Source: Vibrio sp. HB236076 (GTDB lineage Bacteria; Pseudomonadota; Gammaproteobacteria; Enterobacterales; Vibrionaceae). Taken from it: 64,000 bases of DNA. This document shows, piece by piece, positions 35,705 to 47,211 of the stretch; position 1 is the first letter of the stretch, and each line of letters begins with the position of its first letter. A program made the translations under genes and the position numbers. A model generated the notes under the pieces. That model was not told the DNA's origin. It saw nothing but the letters and a program-made list of their open reading frames with translations, and searched no databases. The stretch is taken from positions 1,798,001-1,862,000 of the forward strand of contig NZ_CP162601.1 in the NCBI RefSeq assembly GCF_040957575.1, given 5' to 3'.

Positions 35705-36464
35705 TTTTATCGGTTTACTTGGATGCTTTACCATCAACTCATCAATGGCTTCTTCACCGGATGAGCACTGGAAAAATGCTGACTACATCACCTATGCTTT
35801 TCGCGAGATAGCACTACACAACGAATACGACACCACACATACTCAGCAACCTCTGCGCAAGTGGCAAGGCCCAATCCGCTATTGGATTGAGCATCAAGTT
35901 GGTCAGCAAGCACCTCATCAACAACTGGTCGAACTGCATTTTCAGCATCTTGCCAGTCTCACTGGACTGTCAATTACCACCGCAAGCAGCCGAAAAGCCG
36001 CCAACTTTGTCATTGTGTTTACTCAGGCCTCTCACTTTGAGAGAGCCGTAAGAACAACCTTAGGTAAAGCACCGATTGACGATGCGATATGTCAAGCGGC
36101 TTTACGTATTCGCTCTCACCGTATCACGTTTGCCGGTACCGTCATTCCTGTGGATTATGCTCGAGAAAAAGGCAAACTGTTGGCCTGTATTGTCGAAGAG
36201 CTTACCCAGTCACTGGGCTTGCCCAATGACTCAGACAAGGTTTTTCCGTCGATTTTTAATGATGCTTCACCCAACGACTTGCTAAGCCCCTTAGACGTGA
36301 TCTTACTGAAATTACTTTACCACCCGGCACTAAAAAGCAGTGCGCCGATGTCAACGAATTTAACCACCATTCAACGTCTCGCCCAGCAATTTGCCAAGCC
36401 ATCAGAGGTGGAAAAGGCCGAAGAGCAGGCTCGCTTTGCCCCTCTTGCTCAACTGGTCAATTAA
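35640..36464 (+). CDS. DUF2927 domain protein, exported
   Basis: Unknown protein of 274 aa with a signal-like N-terminus (basic KTIFTTLQR, then [17 protein letters not shown]) and a DUF2927 domain (about residues 75-240; CIVEELTQSLGLPNDSDKVFPSIFND is its conserved core, including a Glu-Glu pair reminiscent of metalloprotease-like folds). The start overlaps sapF by 65 bp, longer than usual, but GAGGTGATTAACC precedes the ATG, and a later ATG (35745) would lose the signal. Its place at the end of the sap operon suggests an envelope role. Confidence 0.75.
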   Translation: MASTRLLNVWWKTIFTTLQRASFIGLLGCFTINSSMASSPDEHWKNADYITYAFREIALHNEYDTTHTQQPLRKWQGPIRYWIEHQVGQQAPHQQLVELHFQHLASLTGLSITTASSRKAANFVIVFTQASHFERAVRTTLGKAPIDDAICQAALRIRSHRITFAGTVIPVDYAREKGKLLACIVEELTQSLGLPNDSDKVFPSIFNDASPNDLLSPLDVILLKLLYHPALKSSAPMSTNLTTIQRLAQQFAKPSEVEKAEEQARFAPLAQLVN

Positions 36465-36650
36465 CACAGTATCGCGCCACCATCGATAAACGGGCTAGGC
36501 TTACCCCCTGCAATCCCGGCTATTTTGTAATCTTGCTCACATTTTAAACACAACAAGACAATAATATTGCCGTCAACAACTTGTCATGATCTAGTATTAG
36601 TTTAGGCCAAAGGAAAGGCTGATGTCCCTATTTATGTCTAGGAGTCGAAT

Positions 36651-36797
36651 ATGGAAGCACAATGGTTACCCACTCAACAAGAAGAGCGCAACGACTGTCC
36701 GTTGGTCGAATGGCGAATGTTACAACCTCAGCAAGTTACTGAATTTTGGTCTGCTCAAGAGTCATTAGTCACCTCTGCGCGCGACATAGATAACTGA
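36651..36797 (+). CDS. Small hypothetical protein (48 aa)
   Basis: An intact short frame starting MEAQWLPTQQEERNDCPLVE and ending SARDIDN, with AGGAG 7 bases before the ATG. It is acidic, soluble-looking and has one cysteine; I do not recognise it. It sits alone in the 494-bp gap between the DUF2927 gene and the epimerase gene. The rest of that gap (36465-36640 and 36798-36958) shows no other frame, hairpin or repeat I can support. Expression is suggested only by the ribosome site. Confidence 0.5.
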   Translation: MEAQWLPTQQEERNDCPLVEWRMLQPQQVTEFWSAQESLVTSARDIDN

Positions 36798-36958
36798 TTA
36801 ACTAACATCCGACTCATCAAACGTATGTTGCCACCCCGTGGTCACTGCTACATTGGTTATTATTACGTTAGTTCTTGAAAACGTGGCCATTGCTATTGAT
36901 GTGCTTAAGCCATTAATTCAAAATGAGCTAAAATACCCAAGACGTGGTGAGGAGAAAC

Positions 36959-37819
36959 ATGTCTAAGTTACTCATTATTGGTGGCGGTTGGCTCGGCTCG
37001 CCACTGGCCAATCAATTGGTGCGGTCAAATCAGTTCAAAAACAGTCAGGTGCACGTCGTTCGTAGAAGCGTGCGTGAAGAGACCTTACCCCCATCAGTGA
37101 TTTTGCACCACTTGGACCTCAATCAAGACAGCGGACGACAATCACTCGCCGAGCTAATGACCACTCATGGCTTTGATCTTGTCATTGGGTGTTTCCCTCC
37201 AGGATTTCGCCACGGTAAAGGAGAGCATTACCTGTCTCACTGGCAATGTATCGCCGAACTGTGTCACCAGACACAAGTCAAGCAGGTCATTCAAATCAGT
37301 TCAACGTCCGTCTACCCTGATCAATCCGCCATCATGAAAGAAGAAGACGCCAGTTTAGCGCTTGCAAAAAACAACCCTCTTTTTGGTGACAAGGCCATCG
37401 CAATGCTCGACGCTGAGGCGACACTGAGTCATCGCGGATTTAAAAGCACGATTTTACGCTGCAGTGGCTTAATTGGACCGTCTCGCCATCCCGCCCGATT
37501 CGCAGCTCGCCTGAAAAGCGTCAGTACCCAGGCGAGTGCAAATATGGTGCACCAAAGTGATGTGATAAGAGCGATTGAATTTTGCCTTACCCATCAGTGT
37601 GAAGGTATTTATAACCTGTCTTGCCCAACCTCAGTCAGTAAAGCAGAATTCTATCGCGTTGCCATTGAAACAGCCAAGCTAAGTGCTCCCTTGCCGCCGC
37701 AGTCACCGTCACCGGGAAAAACCATCAATGGCGATTTGATTACCAAACAAGGATTTCAATATCAGTACCCTCATAGCCTTGATGCCATTAAGGCGATTGA
37801 GTTTACCTCAAGCGAGTAA
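36959..37819 (+). CDS. NAD(P)-dependent epimerase/dehydratase-like protein (YeeZ-like)
   Basis: Extended short-chain dehydrogenase fold, 286 aa. Rossmann loop LLIIGGGWLGSPLANQL (GxGxxG-type), QISSTSVYPDQ with a serine/tyrosine site (SSTSVY) and a later GLIGPSRHPARFA. Resembles E. coli YeeZ, whose substrate is unknown. The ATG at 36959 has GGAG 6 bases upstream (GAGGAGAAAC); an in-frame GTG at 36944 is poorer. It converges on tdk, with only six bases between the stop codons. Confidence 0.8.
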   Translation: MSKLLIIGGGWLGSPLANQLVRSNQFKNSQVHVVRRSVREETLPPSVILHHLDLNQDSGRQSLAELMTTHGFDLVIGCFPPGFRHGKGEHYLSHWQCIAELCHQTQVKQVIQISSTSVYPDQSAIMKEEDASLALAKNNPLFGDKAIAMLDAEATLSHRGFKSTILRCSGLIGPSRHPARFAARLKSVSTQASANMVHQSDVIRAIEFCLTHQCEGIYNLSCPTSVSKAEFYRVAIETAKLSAPLPPQSPSPGKTINGDLITKQGFQYQYPHSLDAIKAIEFTSSE

Positions 37820-37825
37820 ACTTGC

Positions 37826-38419
37826 TTAACGGGCGTTATTGGCTTGGTCTAGCGCGCTTTTATAGTGTTGACGACAAACTGACTCGTAGCGCTCATTACC
37901 ACCAATGGCTACTTGGTCCCCTTCGGCAATCGCTTTACCGTTTTCATCCGTGCGGATCACCATATTGGCTTTACGCCCGCAGTGACAGATGGTTTTTAAT
38001 TCAACCAATTTGTCTGCCCAAGCGAGCAGGTACTGACTGCCCTCGAAAAGCTCACCGCGAAAATCGGTGCGCAGACCGTAGCAAAGCACCGGAATATCGA
38101 GTTTATCGACCACTTCGGTTAATTGATACACTTGCGCTTTGGTTAAAAACTGGCACTCATCAATTAAAATACAGTGGTGAGGCTGTTGCTGATGCATGTG
38201 TTGTATTTGGGCCAGCAAATCTGTGTCGCTATCGTATAACTCGGCATCGGATTGTAGCCCGATACGCGAAGCCACTTTGCCAATGCCGTAGCGGTCATCA
38301 ATACGAGCGGTAAAAATGACCGGGTTCATGCCCCGCTCGCGATAGTTAAACGAAGATTGTAACAAGGTGGTCGATTTACCGGCATTCATCGCCGAGTAAT
38401 AAAAATACATTTGCGCCAA
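37826..38419 (-). CDS. tdk: Thymidine kinase
   Basis: Phosphorylates thymidine in pyrimidine salvage (type II, tetrameric). It is 197 aa. Walker [18 protein letters not shown] motif in LIDECQFL, lasso-domain zinc cysteines in CHCGRKAN and the later ESVCRQHY. The start is set at TTG 38419, because [16 protein letters not shown] then matches the family N-terminus and GAGG lies 8 bases upstream. ATG at 38410 would remove three conserved residues. Confidence 0.94.
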   Translation of the reverse strand: MAQMYFYYSAMNAGKSTTLLQSSFNYRERGMNPVIFTARIDDRYGIGKVASRIGLQSDAELYDSDTDLLAQIQHMHQQQPHHCILIDECQFLTKAQVYQLTEVVDKLDIPVLCYGLRTDFRGELFEGSQYLLAWADKLVELKTICHCGRKANMVIRTDENGKAIAEGDQVAIGGNERYESVCRQHYKSALDQANNAR

Positions 38420-38452
38420 AACCAAGGCCTCTAAAAATCATCCAATGTCATC

Positions 38453-38481
38453 ATAAAAAAGGCTGTGATCAATCACAGCCT
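38453..38481 (-). terminator. Terminator of cysS
   Basis: Stem AGGCTGTGA / TCACAGCCT (38460-38481), followed on the - strand by six T; 14 bp beyond the cysS stop. Confidence 0.9.
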
Positions 38482-38494
38482 CATCCCGAGTAAA

Positions 38495-39877
38495 TTATTT
38501 GCGTCGCCAAGTGGTGCCTTGCGGGCCATCTTCGAGCACAATACCCAATTCGTTGAGCTTATCGCGAGCCAGATCGGCATTGGCCCAATCTTTAGCAGCA
38601 CGTGAATCATTGCGAAGTTTGATCAACGCTTCAATCTCAGCAACATCTTCATCGCTGTCTGCGCCACCTTGTAAAAAGGCTTCGGGCGCTTGATTTAAAA
38701 TGCCAATCACATCGGCCAGTTGTTTTAACACGCTGCCAAGTGCGCTTGCTTTGGTGAGATCTACGGCTTTGAGACGGTTGATTTCACGCGCCAAGTCAAA
38801 CAAAACTGAGTAAGCTTCTGGGGTGTTAAAATCATCGTTCATCGCCTGGTTAAAACGTTCGATAAAGGCTTCGCCACCTTGTGCTGGCACAGAGGTGTCC
38901 AAATCGCGCAGCGCAGTGTACAAACGCTCTAATGACGCCCTTGCCTGATTGAGGTTTTCTTCGCTGTAGTTCAATTGACTGCGATAGTGGCCCGACATCA
39001 AGAAGTAACGAACTGTCTCTGCATCATAGTGCTGCAAAACATCGCGAATGGTGAAGAAATTGCCGAGAGATTTTGACATTTTCTCTTTGTCGACCATGAC
39101 CATACCACTGTGCATCCAAGTATTGACATAGTCACTACCATGAGCACAGCAAGACTGGGCAATTTCATTTTCATGGTGTGGAAATTGCAAATCTGACCCA
39201 CCACCGTGAATGTCGAAATGATCGCCCAAAATCGCTTTGTTCATAGCAGAACATTCAATGTGCCACCCAGGGCGTCCTTCTCCCCAAGGAGAAGACCATT
39301 TAGGCTCACCTGGCTTCGACATTTTCCACAGCACAAAGTCCATTGGGCTGCGTTTGGCTTTTTCAACATCAACCCGAGCCCCAACTTGCAACTGCTCCAA
39401 GTCTTGACCAGATAACTGACCATATTGCTCGTACTTGCTGACTTCAAACATGACGTCGCCGTTCTCAGCAACGTAAGCAAACTCTTTTTCAATCAAGGTT
39501 TGAACAAGAGCAATAATATCATCAATATGACCGGTCGCTCTTGGTTCAATATCGGGACGCTTAATATTCAGCGCATCAAAATCGGCGTACATTTCCTCAA
39601 TCAAGCGCTGAGTTAAGGTGTCACAAGACTCATTATTCTCTTCGGCGCGTTTAATAATTTTATCGTCGATATCGGTAATATTGCGCACGTACGTCAAGTC
39701 GTAGCCTAAATAACGTAAATAACGTGACACCACGTCAAAAGACACAAATGTACGCCCATGCCCAATGTGACAAAGATCATAGATGGTCACTCCGCAGACA
39801 TACATGCCTACTTTACCGGCGTTAATGGGTTTGAATTCCTCTTTCTGTCGAGTGAGCGTGTTATATATTTTCAACAT
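38495..39877 (-). CDS. cysS: Cysteinyl-tRNA synthetase
   Basis: Charges tRNA-Cys. It is 460 aa, the usual length. Class I signatures: HIGH variant CHIGHGRTF (about residues 36-44) and KMSKS in [12 protein letters not shown]. Zinc ligands in YVCGVT, in GWHIECSAM and in the LQFPHHENE segment. The C-terminal tRNA-binding helices are present. Divergent from ppiB, the arrangement known from E. coli and vibrios. Confidence 0.97.
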   Translation of the reverse strand: MLKIYNTLTRQKEEFKPINAGKVGMYVCGVTIYDLCHIGHGRTFVSFDVVSRYLRYLGYDLTYVRNITDIDDKIIKRAEENNESCDTLTQRLIEEMYADFDALNIKRPDIEPRATGHIDDIIALVQTLIEKEFAYVAENGDVMFEVSKYEQYGQLSGQDLEQLQVGARVDVEKAKRSPMDFVLWKMSKPGEPKWSSPWGEGRPGWHIECSAMNKAILGDHFDIHGGGSDLQFPHHENEIAQSCCAHGSDYVNTWMHSGMVMVDKEKMSKSLGNFFTIRDVLQHYDAETVRYFLMSGHYRSQLNYSEENLNQARASLERLYTALRDLDTSVPAQGGEAFIERFNQAMNDDFNTPEAYSVLFDLAREINRLKAVDLTKASALGSVLKQLADVIGILNQAPEAFLQGGADSDEDVAEIEALIKLRNDSRAAKDWANADLARDKLNELGIVLEDGPQGTTWRRK

Positions 39878-40010
39878 GATCTCTATCTATAGTTATTGTC
39901 AGTGAATGGAAATAGCTAAGCAGTATATCAATTTCAATGTTATTTCGTAACACTTTACGTGCGAAAATCCTTTTGTCCGTTAAGTTGCTACCGAGCGGAA
40001 CTGAAAAGGA

Positions 40011-40038
40011 TTGCATCTAAGGCTACTTGCGATAAACT
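40011..40038 (+). promoter_or_regulatory. Possible ppiB promoter
   Basis: TTGCAT, 16 bases, TAAACT (40033-40038), ending 32 bp before the ppiB start. Both hexamers match consensus only partly. Confidence 0.35.
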
Positions 40039-40070
40039 TCGCACTGTTTAATTAATCAAAAGGTAACGAT

Positions 40071-40565
40071 ATGATCACTCTTCATACCAATTTTGGCGAC
40101 ATCAAAATTCAACTCAACGATGAAAAAGCGCCAATTACCGCAGAAAACTTCCGTCAGTACTGCCGTGATGGCTTCTACGATAACACTCTTTTCCACCGTG
40201 TGATTGATGGATTTATGGTCCAAGGCGGTGGCATGGAGTCCGGTCTGAAAGAGAAAGCGAGCAGAGCACCGATCAAAAACGAAGCGAACAATGGTTTGAG
40301 CAACAAAGTCGGCACTTTAGCAATGGCACGTACCATGGATCCTCACTCGGCTAGCTCTCAGTTTTTTATCAATGTGAACAACAACACTTTCCTCGATTTT
40401 CGCTCTGAATCTCGTGACGGTTGGGGCTACTGTGTGTTTGGTGAAGTGATTGAAGGCATGGAAGTCGTTAATAAAATCAAAGGGGTCAGCACAGGTGCTT
40501 ATGGCATGCATCAAGACGTTCCACTTGATGAAGTTATCATCACTGGCACCACCATTGAAGACTAA
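40071..40565 (+). CDS. ppiB: Peptidyl-prolyl cis-trans isomerase B (cyclophilin)
   Basis: Cytoplasmic cyclophilin that speeds proline isomerisation. It is 164 aa, with no signal peptide. Catalytic segment [14 protein letters not shown] (arginine in FHR), then [19 protein letters not shown] with the core glutamine and phenylalanine, and the [11 protein letters not shown] loop. AAAGGTAACGAT precedes the ATG. A terminator separates it from lpxH. Confidence 0.96.
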   Translation: MITLHTNFGDIKIQLNDEKAPITAENFRQYCRDGFYDNTLFHRVIDGFMVQGGGMESGLKEKASRAPIKNEANNGLSNKVGTLAMARTMDPHSASSQFFINVNNNTFLDFRSESRDGWGYCVFGEVIEGMEVVNKIKGVSTGAYGMHQDVPLDEVIITGTTIED

Positions 40566-40575
40566 TTCTGTCACT

Positions 40576-40600
40576 AGGGGCTGTTAATGGCCCCTTTTTT
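40576..40600 (+). terminator. Terminator after ppiB
   Basis: Stem AGGGGC / GCCCCT with an 8-base loop, followed by a T-run; 11 bp after the stop and just before lpxH, so read-through probably feeds lpxH. Confidence 0.8.
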
Positions 40601-40618
40601 ACCCATGACAAGATCATT

Positions 40619-41347
40619 ATGACCACATTATTTATTGCTGATTTGCATTTAAGCCCAAATGCACCAGACATGACTCACGCTTTCCTCTCTTTTTTATCCA
40701 AACAAGCACCTGACGCCGATGCCCTTTACATACTTGGGGACTTATTTGATTTTTGGATTGGCGATGATGACAACAGTGATTTTGCCAACACGATAAAAGC
40801 GGCCATTCACCAATTGACCCATCAACACCGGGTACCCGTGTATTTCATCCAAGGCAACCGAGATTTTCTACTCGGTCAGCGCTTTTGTCAGCAAACCGGC
40901 ATGACTTTGCTCGCCGATGAAGTGGTGATCGATCTTTACGGTGAGCGAGTGTTGATTATGCACGGTGATACTTTGTGTACCGATGACCAAGCCTACCAAA
41001 ACTTTCGTGCTAAGGTTCATCAGCCTTGGCTACAGTGGCTGTTTAATCACTTACCCTTTGCTCTTCGCCGTTATATTGTCAGCAAAATACAACACAATGC
41101 TCGCGACGAAAAACAGCAAAAATCGATGACCATTATGGATGTCAATCAACGCGCGGTAGAACAAAGGTTGATAGAGCAACAAGTACAATGTTTGATCCAC
41201 GGCCATACGCATCGACCCAATGTTCATCATTTCTTATGCGGTGAACAACACGCTCAGCGCATTGTTCTGGGAGACTGGTTTGAACAAGGCAGTTATTTGA
41301 AAATCACTTCAGATCACAAACAATTGTTTTTTTTCCCACTTCTGTGA
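40619..41347 (+). CDS. lpxH: UDP-2,3-diacylglucosamine diphosphatase LpxH
   Basis: Peripheral inner-membrane enzyme of lipid A synthesis, cutting UDP-2,3-diacylglucosamine to lipid X and UMP. It is 242 aa. Calcineurin-like metal motifs are in order: DLHLSP (residues 7-12), GDLFDFWIGDD, GNRDFLLG, MHGDTL and HGHTHRP. It follows ppiB as in E. coli. AGATCATT before the ATG is a poor ribosome site, so translation may depend on the preceding transcript. Confidence 0.96.
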   Translation: MTTLFIADLHLSPNAPDMTHAFLSFLSKQAPDADALYILGDLFDFWIGDDDNSDFANTIKAAIHQLTHQHRVPVYFIQGNRDFLLGQRFCQQTGMTLLADEVVIDLYGERVLIMHGDTLCTDDQAYQNFRAKVHQPWLQWLFNHLPFALRRYIVSKIQHNARDEKQQKSMTIMDVNQRAVEQRLIEQQVQCLIHGHTHRPNVHHFLCGEQHAQRIVLGDWFEQGSYLKITSDHKQLFFFPLL

Positions 41348-41398
41348 TAGCACACTAAAATTACAACGCTATTTGTTTGTTTTTTAGCAATATTCGGT

Positions 41399-42637
41399 AT
41401 GATAAGCACACCGTATTACAATATCATGCCGTTTATGCCTTACAGTTATATTGCTCGCCAACCTATACTTGATGTCGACCTTAACACCCAAGGATACGAA
41501 CTTTTGTTTCGTGACGGTCCGAAAAATACCTTCCCTGACATCGACCCTGAGTTGGCAACCAGCCGGCTGCTATCAGACCATTTATTGGTCAATATTAACG
41601 AGACCTTAAACGGTAAATTTGGCTTTGTTAACTTTCCCTATGAAAGCCTGATAAACGGTATCCCAAGTTTATTTCCCAAAGAAGCACTGATTGTCGAGAT
41701 TTTAGAAGATTGCCCGCCAACGGATGAGCTGCTAGTCGCCGTTAAAGAATTAGCACAACAAGGCTACCAACTCGCTCTCGATGACTTCATACCACACCAA
41801 ACGTGGGGACGTTTTCTACCTTATATCAGTATCATCAAATTTGACATTCGCGCTGTGACCATAGAAAAAGCAGCCAAGTTTATTCGCTCCGTTCACAGTG
41901 TTTACCCTAAAATGACTTTTTTAGCTGAGAAAGTCGAAACGTACGATGAGTTTAAGCAAGCGAGAGCGGCGGGATTTGTCTTATTTCAAGGTTACTTTTT
42001 TAGTAAGCCTGAGATGATACAAAACAAGCACGTCAACCCTTCTTTGCTCACCACCATCAAACTGTGCCAAGAAATCGCACAAAGCCCGATGGATCTCAAA
42101 GCCGTTGAGCAGATTGTCGCCAGTGATGTGACTCTGTCCTTTAAATTACTGTCTTATGTCAACACTCGCTTTTACCTGCAAAAAAGTATTAAATCGTTTT
42201 CTCAGGCACTGGCATACCTAGGTGAAGAAAAGATTCGTCAGTTTTCCTCGTTAGTGTCACTCGCTTGTATTGAAGGTAGTAAACCCAATGCTTTATACCA
42301 ACTCGCTGTGGCTAGAGCACAACGCTGTCATGACATCGTAAAGCAACTCGATAGCCACTACACACATGGAGAAGCTTTCTTAGTTGGTATGTTTTCACTT
42401 CTTGATTCACTGCTCGATCAACCTCTCGAGTCTATTCTGTCGCAGACCCCACTCGACCAAGAAATTATCACTGCCCTTCTCAAGGGAGAAGGTTTGCTCG
42501 CTCAAGTATTACAGCTTGTTATCGCCTACGAAAATGCGCACTGGTCTGCGTTCCACCAATATCAACACGAGCTCAATCTCGATTCGGATACCTTACACCA
42601 ACTGCTGCATCAGCCTCTTGATGAAACGGCGGTTTAA
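41399..42637 (+). CDS. EAL-HDOD domain protein (YuxH family)
   Basis: Signalling protein with an N-terminal EAL domain (about residues 15-190) and a C-terminal HDOD domain (about 200-380). EAL-type residues are partly kept: E34 in GYELLFR, VEILED, LALDDF, IIKFDIR, LAEKVET and QGYFFSKP. DDFG is changed to DDFIPHQTWG, so loop 6 is altered and c-di-GMP hydrolysis is uncertain; many YuxH proteins are binders or inactive. No clear ribosome site precedes the ATGs at 41399, 41426 or 41435, so the start is uncertain. The same gene occurs beside lpxH in V. cholerae (from memory). Confidence 0.85.
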   Translation: MISTPYYNIMPFMPYSYIARQPILDVDLNTQGYELLFRDGPKNTFPDIDPELATSRLLSDHLLVNINETLNGKFGFVNFPYESLINGIPSLFPKEALIVEILEDCPPTDELLVAVKELAQQGYQLALDDFIPHQTWGRFLPYISIIKFDIRAVTIEKAAKFIRSVHSVYPKMTFLAEKVETYDEFKQARAAGFVLFQGYFFSKPEMIQNKHVNPSLLTTIKLCQEIAQSPMDLKAVEQIVASDVTLSFKLLSYVNTRFYLQKSIKSFSQALAYLGEEKIRQFSSLVSLACIEGSKPNALYQLAVARAQRCHDIVKQLDSHYTHGEAFLVGMFSLLDSLLDQPLESILSQTPLDQEIITALLKGEGLLAQVLQLVIAYENAHWSAFHQYQHELNLDSDTLHQLLHQPLDETAV

Positions 42638-42711
42638 CCTCTAGATCACCGAAACCTTGATTAGCGGCGTTAACACCGTACAATGAGCTCCAATGAAATA
42701 CGGAGCGCTTT

Positions 42712-43185
42712 ATGAATCATTCACTTTGCCCTTGTGGCTCTTCTTTGACTTACATGGATTGCTGCCAAGTTATCCATGACAACCCCAGTAATGCCGAGCG
42801 TCCAGAGCAATTGATGCGCGCTCGTTACAGTGCGCATGTCATGGATTTGGTTGACTTTATTGTCGATACCTATCATCCCGACTGCCATGCAGAGCAAGAG
42901 CGTGATGGCATTGCCAACTCGACCACTCTAAACTGGGTGAAACTCACTGTCACCGAAACTCATGACGGCAGTAGCGAGGATGAAGGCTTTGTCAGTTTTA
43001 AAGCGGATTATATTGATGGTAACAGCCTGCACAGCCTAGCTGAAAAATCGCGTTTTTCTCGCCGAGAGGGTCAGTGGTATTACGTCGATGGTGACGTCGA
43101 ACCACACGCTGCAGAGATCAAAATTCAGCGCAATGATGCTTGCCCTTGTCACAGTGGTAAAAAGTTTAAAAAATGCTGTGGTTAA
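42712..43185 (+). CDS. YchJ-family SEC-C motif protein
   Basis: 157 aa with paired zinc-binding SEC-C motifs at both ends (CPCGSSLTYMDCC at residues 6-18 and CPCHSGKKFKKCC at the C-terminus) around a YchJ-type NTF2-like middle domain (LMRARYSAHVMDLVDFIVDTYHP). The function is unknown; similar motifs in SecA bind SecB and ribosomes. Single gene with a start ATG at 42712. Confidence 0.88.
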   Translation: MNHSLCPCGSSLTYMDCCQVIHDNPSNAERPEQLMRARYSAHVMDLVDFIVDTYHPDCHAEQERDGIANSTTLNWVKLTVTETHDGSSEDEGFVSFKADYIDGNSLHSLAEKSRFSRREGQWYYVDGDVEPHAAEIKIQRNDACPCHSGKKFKKCCG

Positions 43186-43219
43186 GCTTACTCGTCGGTC
43201 AATGATCTAGACGGTCGAC

Positions 43220-43254
43220 GTCAAAAAAACCAGGCGGTAAGTGCCGCCTGGTTT
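43220..43254 (-). terminator. Terminator of the his operon (bidirectional)
   Basis: Perfect 11-bp stem AAACCAGGCGG / CCGCCTGGTTT (43227-43254). The - strand side has seven T; the + strand side has only TTTGT. It lies between the convergent ychJ and hisI genes and may end both. Confidence 0.85.
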
Positions 43255-43275
43255 GTCTGGTAATGACTTATCTTA

Positions 43276-43326
43276 TTGCCTTATCCTCAAGCTTTTCTTG
43301 CGCTCTCATTGACCACATACGTAATC
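43276..43326 (-). repeat. Dispersed ~50-bp repeat, copy 2
   Basis: Same ordered blocks as 19879-19930 (TTGCCTT, CTCAAGCTT, GCGCT, TTGACCACATAC, TAATC) with a few substitutions and small indels. It lies 13 bp beyond the hisI stop, between that stop and the operon terminator, so it is part of the his mRNA 3' end. Confidence 0.65.
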
Positions 43327-43339
43327 AAATGGGGATAAC

Positions 43340-43968
43340 TCAGTGACGCTCTTTGAGTTTGTTGATCACATCGTTAAAGGACAAGCCCTGATCGCTTAGC
43401 AAGACAAATAAATGATAGATCAAATCAGCAGATTCACAGATCAATTCGTCTTTGTCGCCAGAGGTCGCCGCCAAGGCAACTTCGACCCCCTCTTCACCGA
43501 CTTTTTGTGAAATTCGCTTAGTACCACGCGCGTAAAGACTCGCAGTGTAAGACGTTTCAGGATCGGCATTTTTTCTCTCTGCCAGCAACTGCTCTAGTTG
43601 ATGTAACCAAACCAATTGCGTTTCTTTGGTCTCTTTGTCACCATCAAAACAGGTTGTCGTTCCGGTATGACAAGTTGGGCCAATGGGGTTTACTTTGATA
43701 AGCAGTGTATCCTGATCGCAATCTAAAGCGATATTGACCAATTGCAAGACGTTACCTGAGGTTTCTCCTTTGGTCCACAAACGCTGCTTAGTCCTGGAAA
43801 AAAAGGTTACTTTTTCTGTCGACAGCGTTTTTTCTAGTGCTTCTTGGTTCATGTACCCCATCATCAACACTTGGCTAGACTGTTGATCTTGAATAATTGC
43901 CGGGATCATATTGTCGACTTTCTGCCAATTAATACGCGAAACCAGATCGGTCTCCTGTGTGCTGTTGG

Positions 43969-43972
<4 letters not shown>
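43340..43972 (-). CDS. hisI: HisI(E): phosphoribosyl-AMP cyclohydrolase / phosphoribosyl-ATP pyrophosphatase
   Basis: Bifunctional enzyme for histidine steps 2 and 3 (210 aa). The N-terminal cyclohydrolase domain contains [23 protein letters not shown] and [12 protein letters not shown] with zinc and magnesium ligands. The C-terminal MazG-like domain contains [13 protein letters not shown] and ESADLIYHL. Last gene of the operon; its start overlaps the hisF stop as ATGA. Confidence 0.97.
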
Positions 43973-46119
<2,147 letters not shown>

Positions 46120-46120
<1 letters not shown>

Positions 46121-47193
46121 TACAACACTCCCTTACTGCTCGGTAACTCATTGCCTTCGACTTTGATTGCTTGTCGCAGTGTACGTCCAAAGGCTTTAAA
46201 TAAGCTTTCGATAATGTGGTGATCGTTATCGCCATTCGAACTCAAGTGCAGAGTACAAGCCAGCGTATCGGTGAGCGAACGGAAAAAGTGCACCACCATT
46301 TCCGTAGACAAATCACCCACCATATCGCGGCTAAATTCAGCGTCAAACTTAAGGTAAGGACGACCGGATAAATCCAGTGCACATTGGGCAAGACATTCAT
46401 CCATTGGCAAACTAAAGCCAAAGCGGCCAATACCACGCTTATCACCAAGCGCCTCTTTTAACGCTTGGCCTAACGCCAATGCCGTATCTTCGATCGTGTG
46501 GTGATCGTCGATATGAAGATCCCCTTCTACGTTCAGCTTGAGTTGGAAACCGCCGTGCGTGGCGATTTGATCCAACATATGATCAAAAAAGCCAAGGCCA
46601 GTCTTGATGGAATTACCGCCACTTTGATCTAGGTTGACCGCAACGTGGATGTCGGTTTCTTTTGTAGTGCGAACCACTTTCGCCGTTCTCTCTTTGACCG
46701 TCAATAAGCGTACAATCTGCGGCCAGTTCATGGTTTCTGGGTGGTATTGAAGCCCTTCGATTGCCATGTTCTCGGCCAATTGCAAATCCGTGACGCGGTC
46801 ACCAATGACCACTGAATGTTGAAAGTCCACTTTGCCTTCGCGCAGATATTCTTTCACCATACCTAATTTGGGCTTGCGGCAGGTGCAATTATCGCTGTCA
46901 AAATGTGGACAAATTAACACATCATCAAACACCACCCCCTGTGACTCAAACACCGCCATCATCATATTGTGCGGCGCATCAAAATCCGCTTGTGGGTAGC
47001 TTTCGGTGCCCAATCCATCTTGGTTAGTCACCATCACTAAGCGATAACCCGCCTCTTGTAGGGCCAATAAACTGGGAATTACAAAGGGTTCAAAGGCAAG
47101 TTTATCGAGACGGTCGACTTGAAAATCAACAGGTGGCTCAACAATCAAGGTACCATCACGGTCAATAAATAGGATTTTTTGCTGCTTGCTCAC
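46120..47193 (-). CDS. hisB: HisB, bifunctional histidinol-phosphatase / imidazoleglycerol-phosphate dehydratase
   Basis: Fused enzyme (357 aa) for steps 7 and 9. N-terminal HAD phosphatase with FIDRDGTL (nucleophile D and acid D) and zinc loop [15 protein letters not shown] (residues about 94-108). C-terminal dehydratase (about 168-357) with metal-binding [13 protein letters not shown] and [16 protein letters not shown]. The fused arrangement is typical of enterics and vibrios. Confidence 0.97.
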
Positions 47194-47211
47194 GAGATTG
47201 TCCTTTCTCTG

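Noticed and set aside
37822..38313. 163-codon + strand open frame opposite tdk
   Set aside because: It lies entirely antisense to a well-supported thymidine kinase, has no ribosome site and no recognisable domain.
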